From Siphonodentalium dalli (taxonomy: Eukaryota; Mollusca; Scaphopoda; Gadilida; Siphonodentaliidae): DNA of 64,000 nucleotides. The translations under genes and the position numbers were made by a program. The notes below the pieces were generated by a model. That model saw only the letters and a program-made list of their open reading frames with translations, ran no database searches and was not told where the DNA came from. Below are positions 10,897-21,056 of the stretch, in pieces. The DNA lies in the NCBI GenBank assembly GCA_032622095.1, contig CP136069.1, forward strand, positions 29,762,342-29,826,341, read 5' to 3'. Every line of letters begins with the position of its first letter. Position 1 is the stretch's first letter.

Positions 10897-11676
10897 ATAA
10901 ATTCTAATTAATGCACACCCATACATGGTTGATGGTTGTGATTGTAAATACCCTTAGATGTAATTAAATGTTTTATAAAAATTGTAAATATGATAATTGT
11001 CATAAAATTAACTCAAATCGCATCAATTTATAAAAATTATCTCAAATTTCATTAATATTCACTACGCTAAAGGGACCCAAAGCCTTCAAAGTGGGTTCAT
11101 GTGAAAAAGATGAAGTCTGTGAAACAACTATCATCAACGAATTACAATTAAAATAATTGGCTTTGTTATCATTTTCTTTATTAATAACTCTCTTAATAAA
11201 GAGATTTCGCGCATATCAAAACCATTGTTATGTAAACATTACAGTTACACTTGTCTATGTATTGCCAATAAATACTGAATACTGAATACGATAAATTAAC
11301 ATGAGTGGGTACTGATGTGATGTAAAATACTGATTTTCCATGAGCGGCTTGCCGCGAGTGGAAAATCTATATTTGCTTGTATCCACGAATGTTAATTCTC
11401 GTGTTCAGTCTGAAAACGTAGATTTCCTTTTTATCATATGCGGTTTCGTTATTTCAATTATTGCCGAATTAAATGTGGACAAAACTGAACGAGCTGAACG
11501 CCAACTGATTGACTCGTCTCTGGCTCATAGATAAAACACTACATGAAGCTCGATATCGCTCTGTATACGTGCATTGCCATAAGAGATGAGTACAGACTAT
11601 CGCCATCTAAAAGTAGATGATGTCATTAACGTTATCGATAGCAACGTAATGAAGGCTAATACGAAAAGGAAATAAC
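10897..11676. other. Gene-free spacer between block D and block A copy 2
   Basis: Unique, AT-rich sequence. The only structure seen is an imperfect inverted repeat at 11332-11367 (gattttcca...cggc / gccg...tggaaaatc, 17-bp arms with three mismatches). An open frame at 11340-11534 starts inside that inverted repeat and shows no recognisable domain. Confidence 0.5.
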
Positions 11677-12568
11677 ATTTTGGTATTAGCTCGCTGGGAC
11701 AAGCTATTGATACACTGTTTATTTCTCGAGCATTTAGAGCTATTTCATCGTAGAGCATATAATAAAAGTATATATAGAGTCCGATAAGATAACAATGTTT
11801 CATTAAAACGGTAAACATTGAAAAGGGTCAAAACATCGAAAATTATTCTGAAAATCATATTCAGACTAAATTAATTTAACTTACTGCACGATTAGTGATG
11901 TTTATTGACAAATCACTAATAGTTTTGTTTACATAAAAATGGTTTCAACAAACGAAATTTCGTTATTGGAGTTGTTTGGAGAACTTTTAATAATGAATAT
12001 AAGAAACTATTTCTCCACGTTCTATGTGATAATGTTTCTAAGACTTTATCTTGTTTGTACATTTACTCAATACGAGTGCCTTGGGTCCCTTTAAAAGAAA
12101 TGTTCATCACTTATCTCATCAAAATTTACATTTATGTTGAACTCTCAGTGTAGATTTTTTTGTACCACTTATCTGTAAATTTTGAACAGAATATGTAAAT
12201 CCATGTTGAATTATCCTTAATATTACAATAAGTTTATATTTCCATTTACAATTTTTGTTGACACACTTGTTATTATATTTAATTCTGAGAGTGTTTTAAT
12301 CCCTTTAAACTCTACTTGCAAAGAAAATTATTTTATGCAACATGTCCCTTATGTGCATCAACCCTTCTTTATCTTTAATTGTGATCAAGTTTGGACTCAA
12401 TATATGGAATATAGCATCGTGATAACATAGGACTTTCACCAGGACTCAATATAATGGATTAAAGCATCGTGATAACGTAGGACTTTCACCAGGACTCAAT
12501 ATATGGATTATAGCATCGTGATAACGTAGGACTTTCACCAGGCCTCGAAATATGGTGCCAGACATTTG

Positions 12569-12632
12569 CAGAATGAGGTCCTCAAAGGGTGAATTTAGTT
12601 CTATATTCACCCCCTGGGGACCTCATTCTGCA
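12569..12632. repeat. H2 hairpin, block A copy 2
   Basis: Counterpart of 2712-2775: gcagaatgaggtcc / ggacctcattctgc arms with the same short A/T-rich middle, so it was already in this state before the segmental duplication. Confidence 0.7.
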
Positions 12633-12881
12633 TGGCCTCATCTGCTATGGGAGACTTAGACACATATTTCAGTTCCCAGATGTTGATGCGCACCCATTGG
12701 GCACCTCGATTATGCATTGTGTCGTCTGCCAATGTGGCGATATAGAGAAATTAAACTGAAAATTAATCAGAATATGTTAAATGTTCAAATTTGTTTCTGT
12801 AATCAACTAAATAAAAATTATAATATTTAATTATTTGTTTTCTACAATTGATAATGATAACATAATTAAGCTGTTAGTTAA

Positions 12882-13144
12882 TTAACCCTTTCATGACTGG
12901 AGCTTCCTGAAATTTTGCGAAAACCCTGTGCCAATGCATTCTCTTATATATGCGAGTCTCCCATAGGGAGCCTTGCAAATATAAGAGAATACATTGGCCA
13001 ACCAATATTTACCTCGACCTTGTCAGCCAGTGCATTCTCTTATATATGTAAGGCTCCCTACGGGAGACTTGCATAAATAAGAGAATGCACTGGCACAAGG
13101 TCTTGAATGCTGCACCAGCGCAGCTCCCATCATGAAAGGGTTAA
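12882..13144. mobile_element. H1 family MITE, block A copy 2
   Basis: Counterpart of 3026-3288 with the same TTAA...TTAA frame and two hairpin modules. Arm-specific substitutions (for example ctccctaCgggag here against ctccctatgggag in copy 1) show that the two copies have drifted independently. Confidence 0.75.
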
Positions 13145-14999
13145 GGTTTTGGTTAATTATACCATGTATTCTGTCGCAAGTTATGAACGATTGGTGACAA
13201 ACACCAATTTCTTCTAACTGTTGGTAAATGATTATTTTTTCTCACCCAGATATTTTCAAATGCCTTCAACAGTGCTGAGCATTTAATTTATATGTTAACA
13301 ATGGCTCCATTCCCAGTTCTGCACACACACTAACTTTATTAAGTGTCTCCATCTATGTAAAAAGACAAAAAAGTATGCTTAACTATGTGATGACTAAATA
13401 GTCATTGATGAGTAGCTCACTTGTGAAATGTTCAGGTAATTGTTAAATGGCCCATTATGCCCTTTTTGATGTTTTTTATTTTATTTTACAACTGCGGTAA
13501 CAGGAGTTTGAAATTTCAGTCTGAAAAATATGTTGAGATCAATATCTTTACCAGAAATTATCCTATTTCGGATCAATTTTAAGTTCTAAAAGCCCATCTG
13601 GGGTGCAGTGTCAAATTCAAAGTTAGACACCCCCAACTAAAGACTTTCTAGTGTGACCATATTTGGTGTGGGGCCCACACTGTGGTCTGTGAATGTAGCC
13701 ATTGTATTCATGTATTTGTTTCCCTTCATATCAAATCAAATTTGGTTTAATAATCTGTATAGGACCAAGAAAAACAGAGAAAATTAACTAATTCAATAAA
13801 AAAAATGTAAAACAATTCACTTCGAGTCTTATTACTTCCAATAGCACGCCTGCCATTCGATTTGCCGCCTCTCTGGCTGACAAGACTGCTCTGACCGTAC
13901 ATTTGATCACTAACCGCAGAAATATCTAGACTCATACAATAGGCTTTCCAAAGCGAGTAGGTATGACATTTGCCCAATGACGCATGTCTTCTATTCCACT
14001 GTATCCCATGGTTCGGCCAGGTGTGAGAAAATTATGAAATCTGAACTAGGTTTCTTGTTGACATGGTCCACATGTAGTGGGTGAATGGCAGATATAGAAA
14101 CCCATGCAGACAACGTATACAAGGAACACGGATCGTGTCTACACGAAGCCCGGAAAAACACAAGGAACCCGGATCAAATTTTGATATTCAATCATGTTTC
14201 TTGTGGTCTCCCAGATTTCTTCTAGACTCGCTCCGTGTGTCTTTCGTTGTCATTCCCTTACACGAAATGGGATTTATGATGATTTGGTTAGGGGGTCTTG
14301 TGCATAGGTAAGACTGATGTAAATATATTTGGGAGAGACATCTAGCGGATGCGGGAGGAATATATAGGAGAGAATAAAATGGACACTGGGCCCTGATTGG
14401 TCAATAGCCTTTTGTGCTTTTTTGCTTTAAAAAATAATCACACCTCTTCCCTGTGATTCCCCATAGGTGCCATTGGCACAGGAATAAACCATTTGTATTG
14501 AGTGAAGCTTAAATTGTTTGGTGTGGTCTAAAAGTATGACATTATTTTTTTTAACGCGGGTCTGACGCTAGTTACGAAAACACGACTTAAAGGCGATTTC
14601 CCTGCTGGACGGAAATTGTTTTTTTGTGCATAATTTTTTTTCGCAAATGTCAATCTTTCAGATTTCATGAAAGAAAATTTTGGAACGAGGATTTATATTG
14701 TAAACAGCATACACTAAAACGTTTGCACTGCATGATATAGATACTGCATGAATCCGGTACAACACTTGTAACACCCGTCTACGAGCGGTCTCTCTGGTAT
14801 CTCAGAAATAATGTAACACTTGCAACGCTTTGTAACATGTTGCTACACTGAGACGGTAGGAATAAAATATGCTGCGATTTTCTACTGGGACTTTAAATCA
14901 TTTGTAACACTTGTAACACTGTTACAAAATGTCTAGTGGAGGAAAAATGTACGGGATTCATGCAATATATGCTGCATGAGGCCTATGGCAAACATTTAC

Positions 15000-15005
15000 A
15001 ACAGT
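15000..15005 (+). repeat. Left target site duplication (AACAGT) of the palindromic element
   Basis: AACAGT immediately before the element's first bases AGAAGAATAG. The identical 6 bp follow its last bases CTATTCTTCT at 24911-24916, and the empty site 6565-6570 has a single AACAGT. A 6-bp duplication is what Polinton/Maverick integrase leaves. Confidence 0.95.
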
Positions 15006-15032
15006 AGAAGAATAGCCGCCTCGTTAGAGCCA

Positions 15033-15290
15033 CATCTAAAAATAGAATCTTTGGGTCTAAAATTGGTTGTACTAAAAAATTCCCAAAACTTCCAAAATAT
15101 CAAAACCCAAAAAAAATTTCAAAAATTCCAAAATTTATTTTTTCCAAAAAATTTCAAAACCCTAAAATTAATTTTTTCCACAAAAAAATTCAAAACCCCC
15201 AAATTTCAAAAAAAATAAAAAATTTCAAAACCCTCAAAATTATTTCTCTAAAAAAAAGTTTAAATAAAAAATTTATAACGAGTTTTTCGG
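15033..15290 (+). repeat. Subterminal motif and TTCAAAA-rich tract, left end
   Basis: Starts 27 bp inside the element with CATCTAAAAATAGAATCTTT..., followed by a run of degenerate 'ttccaaaa / tttcaaaaccc' units. The inverted partner is 24650-24883. The same 45-bp motif with the same kind of A/T tract also occurs next to the midpoint (19748 onward, and inverted up to 20290), so each arm is bounded by direct copies. Open frames across it are low-complexity artefacts. Confidence 0.75.
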
Positions 15291-16231
15291 TTTCTGATAA
15301 TCTCGATATTAAAAAATATCGAATGTTAAATTATTTGCGCGTAATATCTTTCGTTATTTTTTTGTTCAACCAATGTTTCAATGTATTTATTAATCGATGT
15401 TTAGAAATATCTTTATACCAATTATATGTGTATGGACAGTCGCTGTAATGTTGGACATTGTGACCAACGGTATGCATGCATACATTCCAGTGTTTAACGG
15501 ACGCAGTTCATATAATTGTCATACCTGAAAATAGACACCATTACTTTTACATAAATAATAAAGAGCGTTTATTCTTTACTTATCTCTATATGAAGTTATT
15601 GAGTATATGACAGGCGTGTATTTTCGTGAATTATTGGAAGTATTGAAATGTACTATGTTGAATCACTAACGGTCGAAAATGGTAAGGCGAAATTACAACC
15701 CCCCAGAATGAACTGTCATATTGAATGAATCATGATTTAATCTCAGCCATTTTTACATGGAACATGAGCGATGTACACGCAATCACACACGCCACATTGG
15801 TGGTAACAATGTGTCTTTCACACCTTTGCTTTACAAAATGAATTCTATTATTTCCCCGGTCACAGCTATATGGTATTCAGAAAACATATCGATTTGAGCA
15901 GAAATAGTTGTTTAACGGGTTAGTATCAATTAAGGTTGATAAACTGTGTCATTCACACGATAATTAGTTATCCAAAACATGCATACGTCCAGGACACTCA
16001 ATTATAGAAATTGCTTTGATGACATTGTTATAACAACATTACGTAATAACCACTTATCACTCCAGTCACACTTACGATCATATACCGAAACTACAGGTAG
16101 CACCGATGATGTAACATTATATCACTGCTATTGTACCAATGATAGGTTCAGACATGTTATCAAATTCGATCACCAATAGATTTTGACTGTGGAATGTAAT
16201 GACCTTTAACTTATTTATCGATCTAAAGGGA
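15291..16231. other. Left-arm sequence without recognised gene
   Basis: Inverted counterpart of about 23682-24650. A 66-codon open frame at 15979-16179 recurs inverted at 23738-23938 with no change in its translation, but I see no domain, signal or start context and would not call it a gene. The rest is AT-rich and unremarkable. Confidence 0.5.
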
Positions 16232-16520
16232 CACTCATTATGAATGAATGTTAACAATATAAGCGCACGAATGAAGAGCGTTGAACATATACGAAATTAC
16301 TACACGAATGAGTTGAACCTTGAAATTTATATTTCACATCTTACCAACAACAGCTACAGACATAATCATAGTATTATACTGTCTTGCATGTACACACGCT
16401 ATGACATCATTAAAGGCGGACAATCCACTCAAGGTGTGACAACAGATACGGACATAGGCATAGTGTTATACAGTCTTCTATGTACCCACGCTATGACACC
16501 ATTAATGTACATTGGATGTT
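16232..16520 (+). repeat. Arm subrepeat, first copy (left arm)
   Basis: Runs from 'tgaatgaatgttaacaat' through 'gaagagcgttgaacatata', 'cttaccaacaacagctacag' and 'cacgctatgaca'. Diverged copies occur at 17757-17905 and 18003-18290 in the same arm and, inverted, at about 23395-23681, 22130-22285 and 21770-22035 in the other, six in all. Within it a shorter phrase ('catag(t)gttatac...cacgctatgaca') occurs twice. Open frames here follow the repeat and are not convincing genes. Confidence 0.75.
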
Positions 16521-16550
16521 AGGTCTATGACTCTTGAGTATGCACCAATC

Positions 16551-17074
16551 AATGAGCAAATGAGCAATAAAAATGAGCAAATAAGCAAAAAAATGAGCAA
16601 ATGAGCAAGAAAATGAGCAAATGAGCAAGAAAATAAGCAAATGAGCAAGAAAATGAGCAAATGAGCAATAAAAATGAGCAAATGAGCAAAAAAATGAGCA
16701 AATGAGCAAGAAAATGAGCAAATGAGCAAGAAAATGAGCAAATGAGCAAGAAAATGAGCAAAAAAATGAGCAAATGAGCAAAAAAATTAGCAAATGAGCA
16801 AAAAAATTAGCAAATGAGCAAGAAAATGAGTAAATGAGCAAGAAAATGAGCAAATGAGCAATAAAAATGAGCAAATGAGCAAAAAAATGAGCAAATGAGC
16901 AAAAAAATGAGCAAATGAGCAAGAAAATGAGCAAATGAGCAAAAAAATGAGCAAGAAAATGAGCAAATGAGCAAGAAAATGAGCAAATGAGCAATAAAAA
17001 TGAGCAAATGAGCAAGAAAATAAGCAAAAAAATGAGCAAATGAGCAAAAAAATGAGCAAATGAGCAAAAAAATG
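16551..17074 (+). repeat. GAGCAAAT minisatellite, left arm
   Basis: About 524 bp of alternating AATGAGCAA(ATGAGCAAGAA/AAA) units of about 10 and 20 bp. It is translated on the minus strand in several overlapping frames as FCSFAHFLAHLLIF-like strings, a low-complexity artefact. The inverted array in the right arm (22966-23366) is about 120 bp shorter. A stub of the array start also occurs beside the midpoint (about 19643-19679 and 20359-20395). Confidence 0.95.
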
Positions 17075-17756
17075 TAATTCTGCTGTGGTTAAGCAGTCCA
17101 TTATTTAGGGCATACCTGTATGTAGGCCTATCAGTGGATGAATAGTCTGCCGGAGAAGTACTGTGTAGACAGGTCTTGCCGGTAAGAGAGTCAGACGAGA
17201 AGTGAAGGCTCGGCTATTAAAACATAGTAATGCGATAGCGAACATCAAACGAGTCTGCGCACGCATATCTGTCAAAAGGATACAATAGCAGCCATTGGTC
17301 AATTTATCCCCGGTGTCAGCTCAGTAACCAATCGGGACGAAGCCGAAGGTCAACTCATTTTTGTTGTGCTCAATATAGTACGTCACTTGGACATTTTATC
17401 AGTTTATCACGTGATCACTAAATGTGGCAATCGGGTATCCACCGATGCCTGCAATTTATTATTTATAATAATTGGACTCATTGATCTCACGTAAATAATA
17501 CTCTTAGTTGTTCCAATAAAATAGTTATCAAAGTCGATCACCAATAGATTTGACTGTGGAATATAATGACCTTTAACTTATTTATCGATCTATGTTAGAA
17601 CATGGTCTTAACAAAAAACTTGACCATAACAAAAATTACCTTACATTTATGCATGAATCTAATTAGACCATACGTAAATATTGTCAGCTTATCGTCTGAT
17701 GAGCAAATCCGATGTTTATCAAAAATAGTACAACTTCCAGTTGGTAATTACTCTTA
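17075..17756. other. Left-arm sequence between minisatellite and second subrepeat
   Basis: Inverted counterpart of about 22284-22965, nearly identical. It contains a 65-codon minus-strand open frame (17105-17302; partner 22736-22933 differing at one residue). I cannot assign it a domain and give it little weight as a gene. It also repeats the phrase 'gatcgataaataagttaaaggtcat' seen next to the first subrepeat (compare 17560-17590 with 16190-16225). Confidence 0.45.
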
Positions 17757-18002
17757 CGAATGAAGAGCGTTGAACATATACGAAATTACTACACGAATGA
17801 ACTGAAATTTATATTTTCACATCTTACCAACAACAGATACAGACATAGTCATAGTGTTATACTATCTTACATGTACCCATGCTATGACATCATTCGAAGG
17901 GGCAATACACTCAAGGAGTTAAAGTGACACACGAAACAAGGGACGTGATGTAATATTGGTGTTTGAATCTTAAAGGAACACAAGACACTCTAAAGGGACA
18001 CT

Positions 18003-18290
18003 CATTATGAATGAATGTTAACAATACAAGCGCACGAATGAAGAGCGTTGAACATATACAAAATTACTACACGAATGAATTGAACCTTGAAATTTATATT
18101 TCACATCTTACCAACAACAGCTACAGGCATTATCATAGGGTTATACTGTCTTGCACATACACACGCTATGACATCATTAAAGGCGGACAATCCACTCACG
18201 GTGTGACAACAGATACAGACATAGGCATAGTGTTATACAGTCTTCTATGTACCAATGCTATGACATAATTAAAGGGGGATAATACACGCA
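18003..18290 (+). repeat. Arm subrepeat, third copy (left arm)
   Basis: Close relative of 16232-16520 lying just downstream of the zinc-finger pseudogene on the minus strand. The inverted right-arm partner is 21770-22035. The second, shorter copy is at 17757-17905. Confidence 0.75.
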
Positions 18291-18411
18291 CGGTGTGGAA
18301 TGTTAAAGTGACACGCGGTAATGGACGTGATGTAATATTGGTGAAACCACCTCCCCACTTATAGATATATAACGAAGACGAGAATAACATGTTGATGAAG
18401 TTTATTGAAAT

Positions 18412-18981
18412 TTAATCATTGTCTGAATCTTCGACCGTTAGATTTACTTCTAAGAGTTTCTTGAATTTTCTCATCGCTTCATCTGCAGCCCATTCATTAT
18501 TATATCCGTGTTTGGTCAGTTTGACCATTTTCTTCATGATCATGGTATGTATGCGTAATGTTTTCAATCGATACTAGTATTCTATTAATCGTCTATAACT
18601 TTTGAGAAACAGAGCAAACTCTGTGTCGATGGTATCCTCTTTTCCCGACATGCTCTCATCTCCCGAAATGCTCTCTTCTTCTTTCACATCATTGGTGACA
18701 CGTTTCATCATACTTTTGAATGTGTCCATCTCGTTGACACATCGCGCAGCTTTCTTAAGACCGAATACCGTTCTACTACCGACGCCATTACCATCTTCTG
18801 AATCTGATAGCGTTCCACGTTCATCTTCATCTGAATCTAGAACCGCTTCGTCAGATTCATCGGTATCTTCTCCGAAGAGAGTTGGTTTTGTCTCGGACAT
18901 AACTCCGTGTTTAATCTGTTTATGTCTTTGTAGATTGTAGTTCGTCGATAAAATAATGCCACATAAATCACACCCGTGCAT
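18412..18981 (-). pseudogene. Left-arm copy of the C2H2 zinc-finger/acidic protein, broken by a nonsense codon
   Basis: Inverted duplicate of the gene at 21057-21626, reading from ATG at 18981. It is open for 135 codons and then meets TAG at 18574-18572, where the right arm has CAG (Gln). The frame continues open after the stop to the original terminator at 18412-18414, and one further substitution (Ser to Leu) lies just beyond. A single C-to-T change therefore truncates the basic C-terminal part, while the N-terminal CxxC...H(x4)H finger and acidic middle remain. A truncated product is possible, but the intact sister gene makes this the decayed copy. Confidence 0.75.
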
Positions 18982-19008
18982 TATCGCGAATTATTGGAAG
19001 AACCATCA

Positions 19009-19016
19009 CTCTTATA
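19009..19016 (-). promoter_or_regulatory. TATAAGAG box upstream of the left zinc-finger gene copy
   Basis: TATAAGAG on the minus strand, 27 bp before the ATG at 18981. It is the mirror of the box at 21022-21029. Confidence 0.35.
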
Positions 19017-19169
19017 AGTAGCGATAAAAAGAGAGAATAAGGTGTGGTATACAACCGTCGCTCTAAGAGTACGTTCGTCCCGGGGGCTAGGGTATAGATA
19101 TTTGACCGCCGGTGATTCAATTAATGCCAATTTATCAGTATGGTACTCATGTATTCATTCATGATTTGG

Positions 19170-19493
19170 CTAATCGTATGACACTGATCTTTTCATTTTC
19201 TTCTTATTATTAGACAAACCTCCATCAGACACTCTCTTGTTGGTTTGTTTGGACGCTTTACGTGTGTTTGTCAACTTATTTGCTGCAACCTCAGCCTTAG
19301 CCATTTCAATCGCTTGAGCGATGGGTGTCACCACGTTAATAAGTGGTTTTAGAACGTCTTCTTCACTATCACTAGTTTTAGTTCTGTCAATAAAGTATCG
19401 ACCCTGATTATCTGGCATTAACTTCCCATCAACCATATCTCTGAAATGTTTTCTCCACATTTCAAGATCTGCTGGAATATACGGGATCGACAT
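19170..19493 (-). CDS. Small basic-tailed protein, left-arm copy (107 aa)
   Basis: Complete open frame, inverted duplicate of 20545-20868, differing by one residue (AEV instead of AEF in the middle). Layout: a compact N-terminal part with aromatic and charged residues (MSIPYIPADLEMWRKHF...), a DSEED acidic patch near residue 43, an alanine-rich helix-like stretch around 60-75, and a Lys/Arg-rich tail with KKKMKR near the end that could bind nucleic acid or direct nuclear import. Preservation in both arms argues for a real gene. I do not recognise the family. A virion- or DNA-associated role is a guess from size, charge and the Polinton context. Confidence 0.65.
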   Translation of the reverse strand: MSIPYIPADLEMWRKHFRDMVDGKLMPDNQGRYFIDRTKTSDSEEDVLKPLINVVTPIAQAIEMAKAEVAANKLTNTRKASKQTNKRVSDGGLSNNKKKMKRSVSYD

Positions 19494-19553
19494 GTTTCTT
19501 CAAAATGTACAAGTCACTCTTTTTTCTGCATTTTATTTTAGAAAGTTTATCGC

Positions 19554-19561
19554 CTCTTATA
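19554..19561 (-). promoter_or_regulatory. TATAAGAG box upstream of left small basic-tailed gene
   Basis: Mirror of the box at 20477-20484, about 60 bp upstream of the ATG at 19493 on the minus strand. It sits in 'cgatTTTTATAAGAGGCG' context. Confidence 0.35.
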
Positions 19562-19678
19562 AAAATCGATTATTGGCCATGAATGCCAAATGCACCATGA
19601 TAGTTATCGATGTCAATAATGCGTTTCGTTGAGATCTTGATTGAGTATGCACCAATCAATGAGCAAATAAATGAGCAA

Positions 19679-20359
19679 GCAGGATGTTATGTCGCTTGGT
19701 GGCGGAGGTAGCATCACCAAATTACCCTCGGGGGGACCTCATTCTGCCATCTAAAAATAGAATCTTTGGGTCTAAAATTGGTTGCACTAAAATATTCCCA
19801 AAAACCCAAAACTTCAAAAATTTAAAAAAACTTCAAAAATTTCAAAAAATTTCAAAAATTTCAAAAACTTCAAAAATTTCAAAAATTTCAAAAACTTCAA
19901 AAATTTCCAAAAACTTCAAAAATTTCAAAAACTTCAAAAATAAGACCCCAGGCGGCGGCGGCGGTGGCGGCGGCGGCGGCGCCGCCGCCGGTATTTTACT
20001 GGGGGTCCGCCGGCGGCGGACCCCGGCGGCGGCGGCGGAGGCACCGCCGCCGCAGTAAAATACCAGCGCCGCCGCCGCCGCCGCCGCCGCCTCCGCCGGG
20101 GTCTTATTTTTGAAGTTTTTGAAATTTTTGAAGTTTTTTGAAATTTTTGAAGTTTTTGAAATTTTTGAAATTTTTGAAGTTTTTGAAATTTTTTGAAATT
20201 TTTGAAGTTTTTTGAAATTTTTGAAGTTTTGGGTTTTTGGGAATATTTTAGTACAACCAATTTTAGACCCAAAGATTCTATTTTTAGATGGCAGAATGAG
20301 GTCCCCCCGAGGGTAATTTGGTGATGCTACCTCCGCCACCAAGCGACATAACATCCTGC
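19679..20359. repeat. Midpoint of the palindrome: nested hairpin with GGC/GCC core
   Basis: From outside in, both sides read: the half-hairpin of the H2 MITE (tagcatcaccaaattaccctc...cctcattctgc and its complement), the subterminal motif CATCTAAAAATAGAATC, about 150 bp of TTCAAAAA units, AATAAGACCCC, a (GGC)n/(GCC)n tract, then GTATTTTACTG (19991-20001) against CAGTAAAATAC (20053-20063). A further GGGGTCCGCC/GGCGGACCCC pair lies at 20002-20024. The arms therefore meet with only a few bases of loop. Long frames here (for example poly-Pro/Ala/Gly translations) are composition artefacts. Confidence 0.85.
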
Positions 20360-20476
20360 TTGCTCATTTATTTGCTCATTGATTGGTGCATACTCAATCA
20401 AGATCTCAACGAAACGCATTATTGACATCGATAACTATCATGGTGCATTTGGCATTCATGGCCAATAATCGATTTT

Positions 20477-20484
20477 TATAAGAG
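20477..20484 (+). promoter_or_regulatory. TATAAGAG box upstream of right small basic-tailed gene
   Basis: TATAAGAG 61 bp before the ATG at 20545, matching a second TATAAGAG before the zinc-finger gene. This suggests a shared core promoter element. Caution: TATAAGAG also occurs by sequence in the unrelated H1 hairpins. Confidence 0.4.
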
Positions 20485-20544
20485 GCGATAAACTTTCTAA
20501 AATAAAATGCAGAAAAAAGAGTGACTTGTACATTTTGAAGAAAC

Positions 20545-20868
20545 ATGTCGATCCCGTATATTCCAGCAGATCTTGAAATGTGGAGAAAACATTTCAGAGA
20601 TATGGTTGATGGGAAGTTAATGCCAGATAATCAGGGTCGATACTTTATTGACAGAACTAAAACTAGTGATAGTGAAGAAGACGTTCTAAAACCACTTATT
20701 AACGTGGTGACACCCATCGCTCAAGCGATTGAAATGGCTAAGGCTGAATTTGCAGCAAATAAGTTGACAAACACACGTAAAGCGTCCAAACAAACCAACA
20801 AGAGAGTGTCTGATGGAGGTTTGTCTAATAATAAGAAGAAAATGAAAAGATCAGTGTCATACGATTAG
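20545..20868 (+). CDS. Small basic-tailed protein, right-arm copy (107 aa)
   Basis: Complete frame from ATG 20545 to TAG 20866-20868. The N-terminal third is rich in W, F, Y and charged residues (MSIPYIPADLEMWRKHF, then GKLMP and GRYFI). The middle has a TSDSEED acidic patch and a helix-prone stretch (about 50-75). The C-terminal third is Lys/Asn/Ser-rich with KKKMKR. No signal peptide or membrane segment. It is divergently oriented from the left copy, about 1.05 kb away across the midpoint, and 188 bp upstream of the zinc-finger gene on the same strand. Family unknown to me; it is probably an accessory or virion-type gene retained from the parent Polinton. The start is the first ATG after the TATAAGAG box. 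Confidence 0.7.
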   Translation: MSIPYIPADLEMWRKHFRDMVDGKLMPDNQGRYFIDRTKTSDSEEDVLKPLINVVTPIAQAIEMAKAEFAANKLTNTRKASKQTNKRVSDGGLSNNKKKMKRSVSYD

Positions 20869-21021
20869 CCAAATCATGAATGAATACATGAGTACCATAC
20901 TGATAAATTGGCATTAATTGAATCACCGGCGGTCAAATATCTATACACTAGCCCCCGGGACGAACGTACTCTTAGAGCGACGGTTGTATACCACACCTTA
21001 TTCTCTCTTTTTATCGCTAGT

Positions 21022-21029
21022 TATAAGAG
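21022..21029 (+). promoter_or_regulatory. TATAAGAG box upstream of right zinc-finger gene
   Basis: TATAAGAG 27 bp before the ATG at 21057. The same octamer precedes the neighbouring gene. The spacing would give a very short 5' leader if this acts as a TATA element. Confidence 0.4.
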
Positions 21030-21056
21030 TGATGGTTCTTCCAATAATTCGCGATA

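Larger units (their letters stand above)
11677..15005 (+). repeat. Segmental duplication block A, copy 2 (left part)
   Basis: Direct counterpart of 1820-6570. It lacks 1279 bp that copy 1 has between two short direct repeats (ttgatattcaatca at 4433 and 5712, once here at 14182) and about 130 bp of the stretch corresponding to 4000-4130. It is interrupted at AACAGT (15000-15005) by the 9.9 kb palindrome and resumes at 24911. Confidence 0.9.

Noticed and set aside
16491-17101. Several overlapping minus-strand frames up to 182 codons made of FCSFAHFLAHLLIF-like repeats, and their mirror at 22937-23426
   Set aside because: They are translations of the GAGCAAAT minisatellite, open in several frames at once and lacking any stable N-terminus; hydrophobic repeats reflect base composition, not membrane proteins.
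18412-18981. Counting the left zinc-finger copy as an intact 135-aa gene
   Set aside because: The frame continues intact past an in-frame TAG that is CAG in the sister copy, so it is a truncated pseudogene rather than a shorter gene.
19684-20354. Frames of 112-170 codons with poly-Gly/Ala/Pro and KNFKNFK repeats at the palindrome midpoint
   Set aside because: Products of the GGC/GCC and TTCAAAAA tracts, mirrored on both strands by the palindrome.
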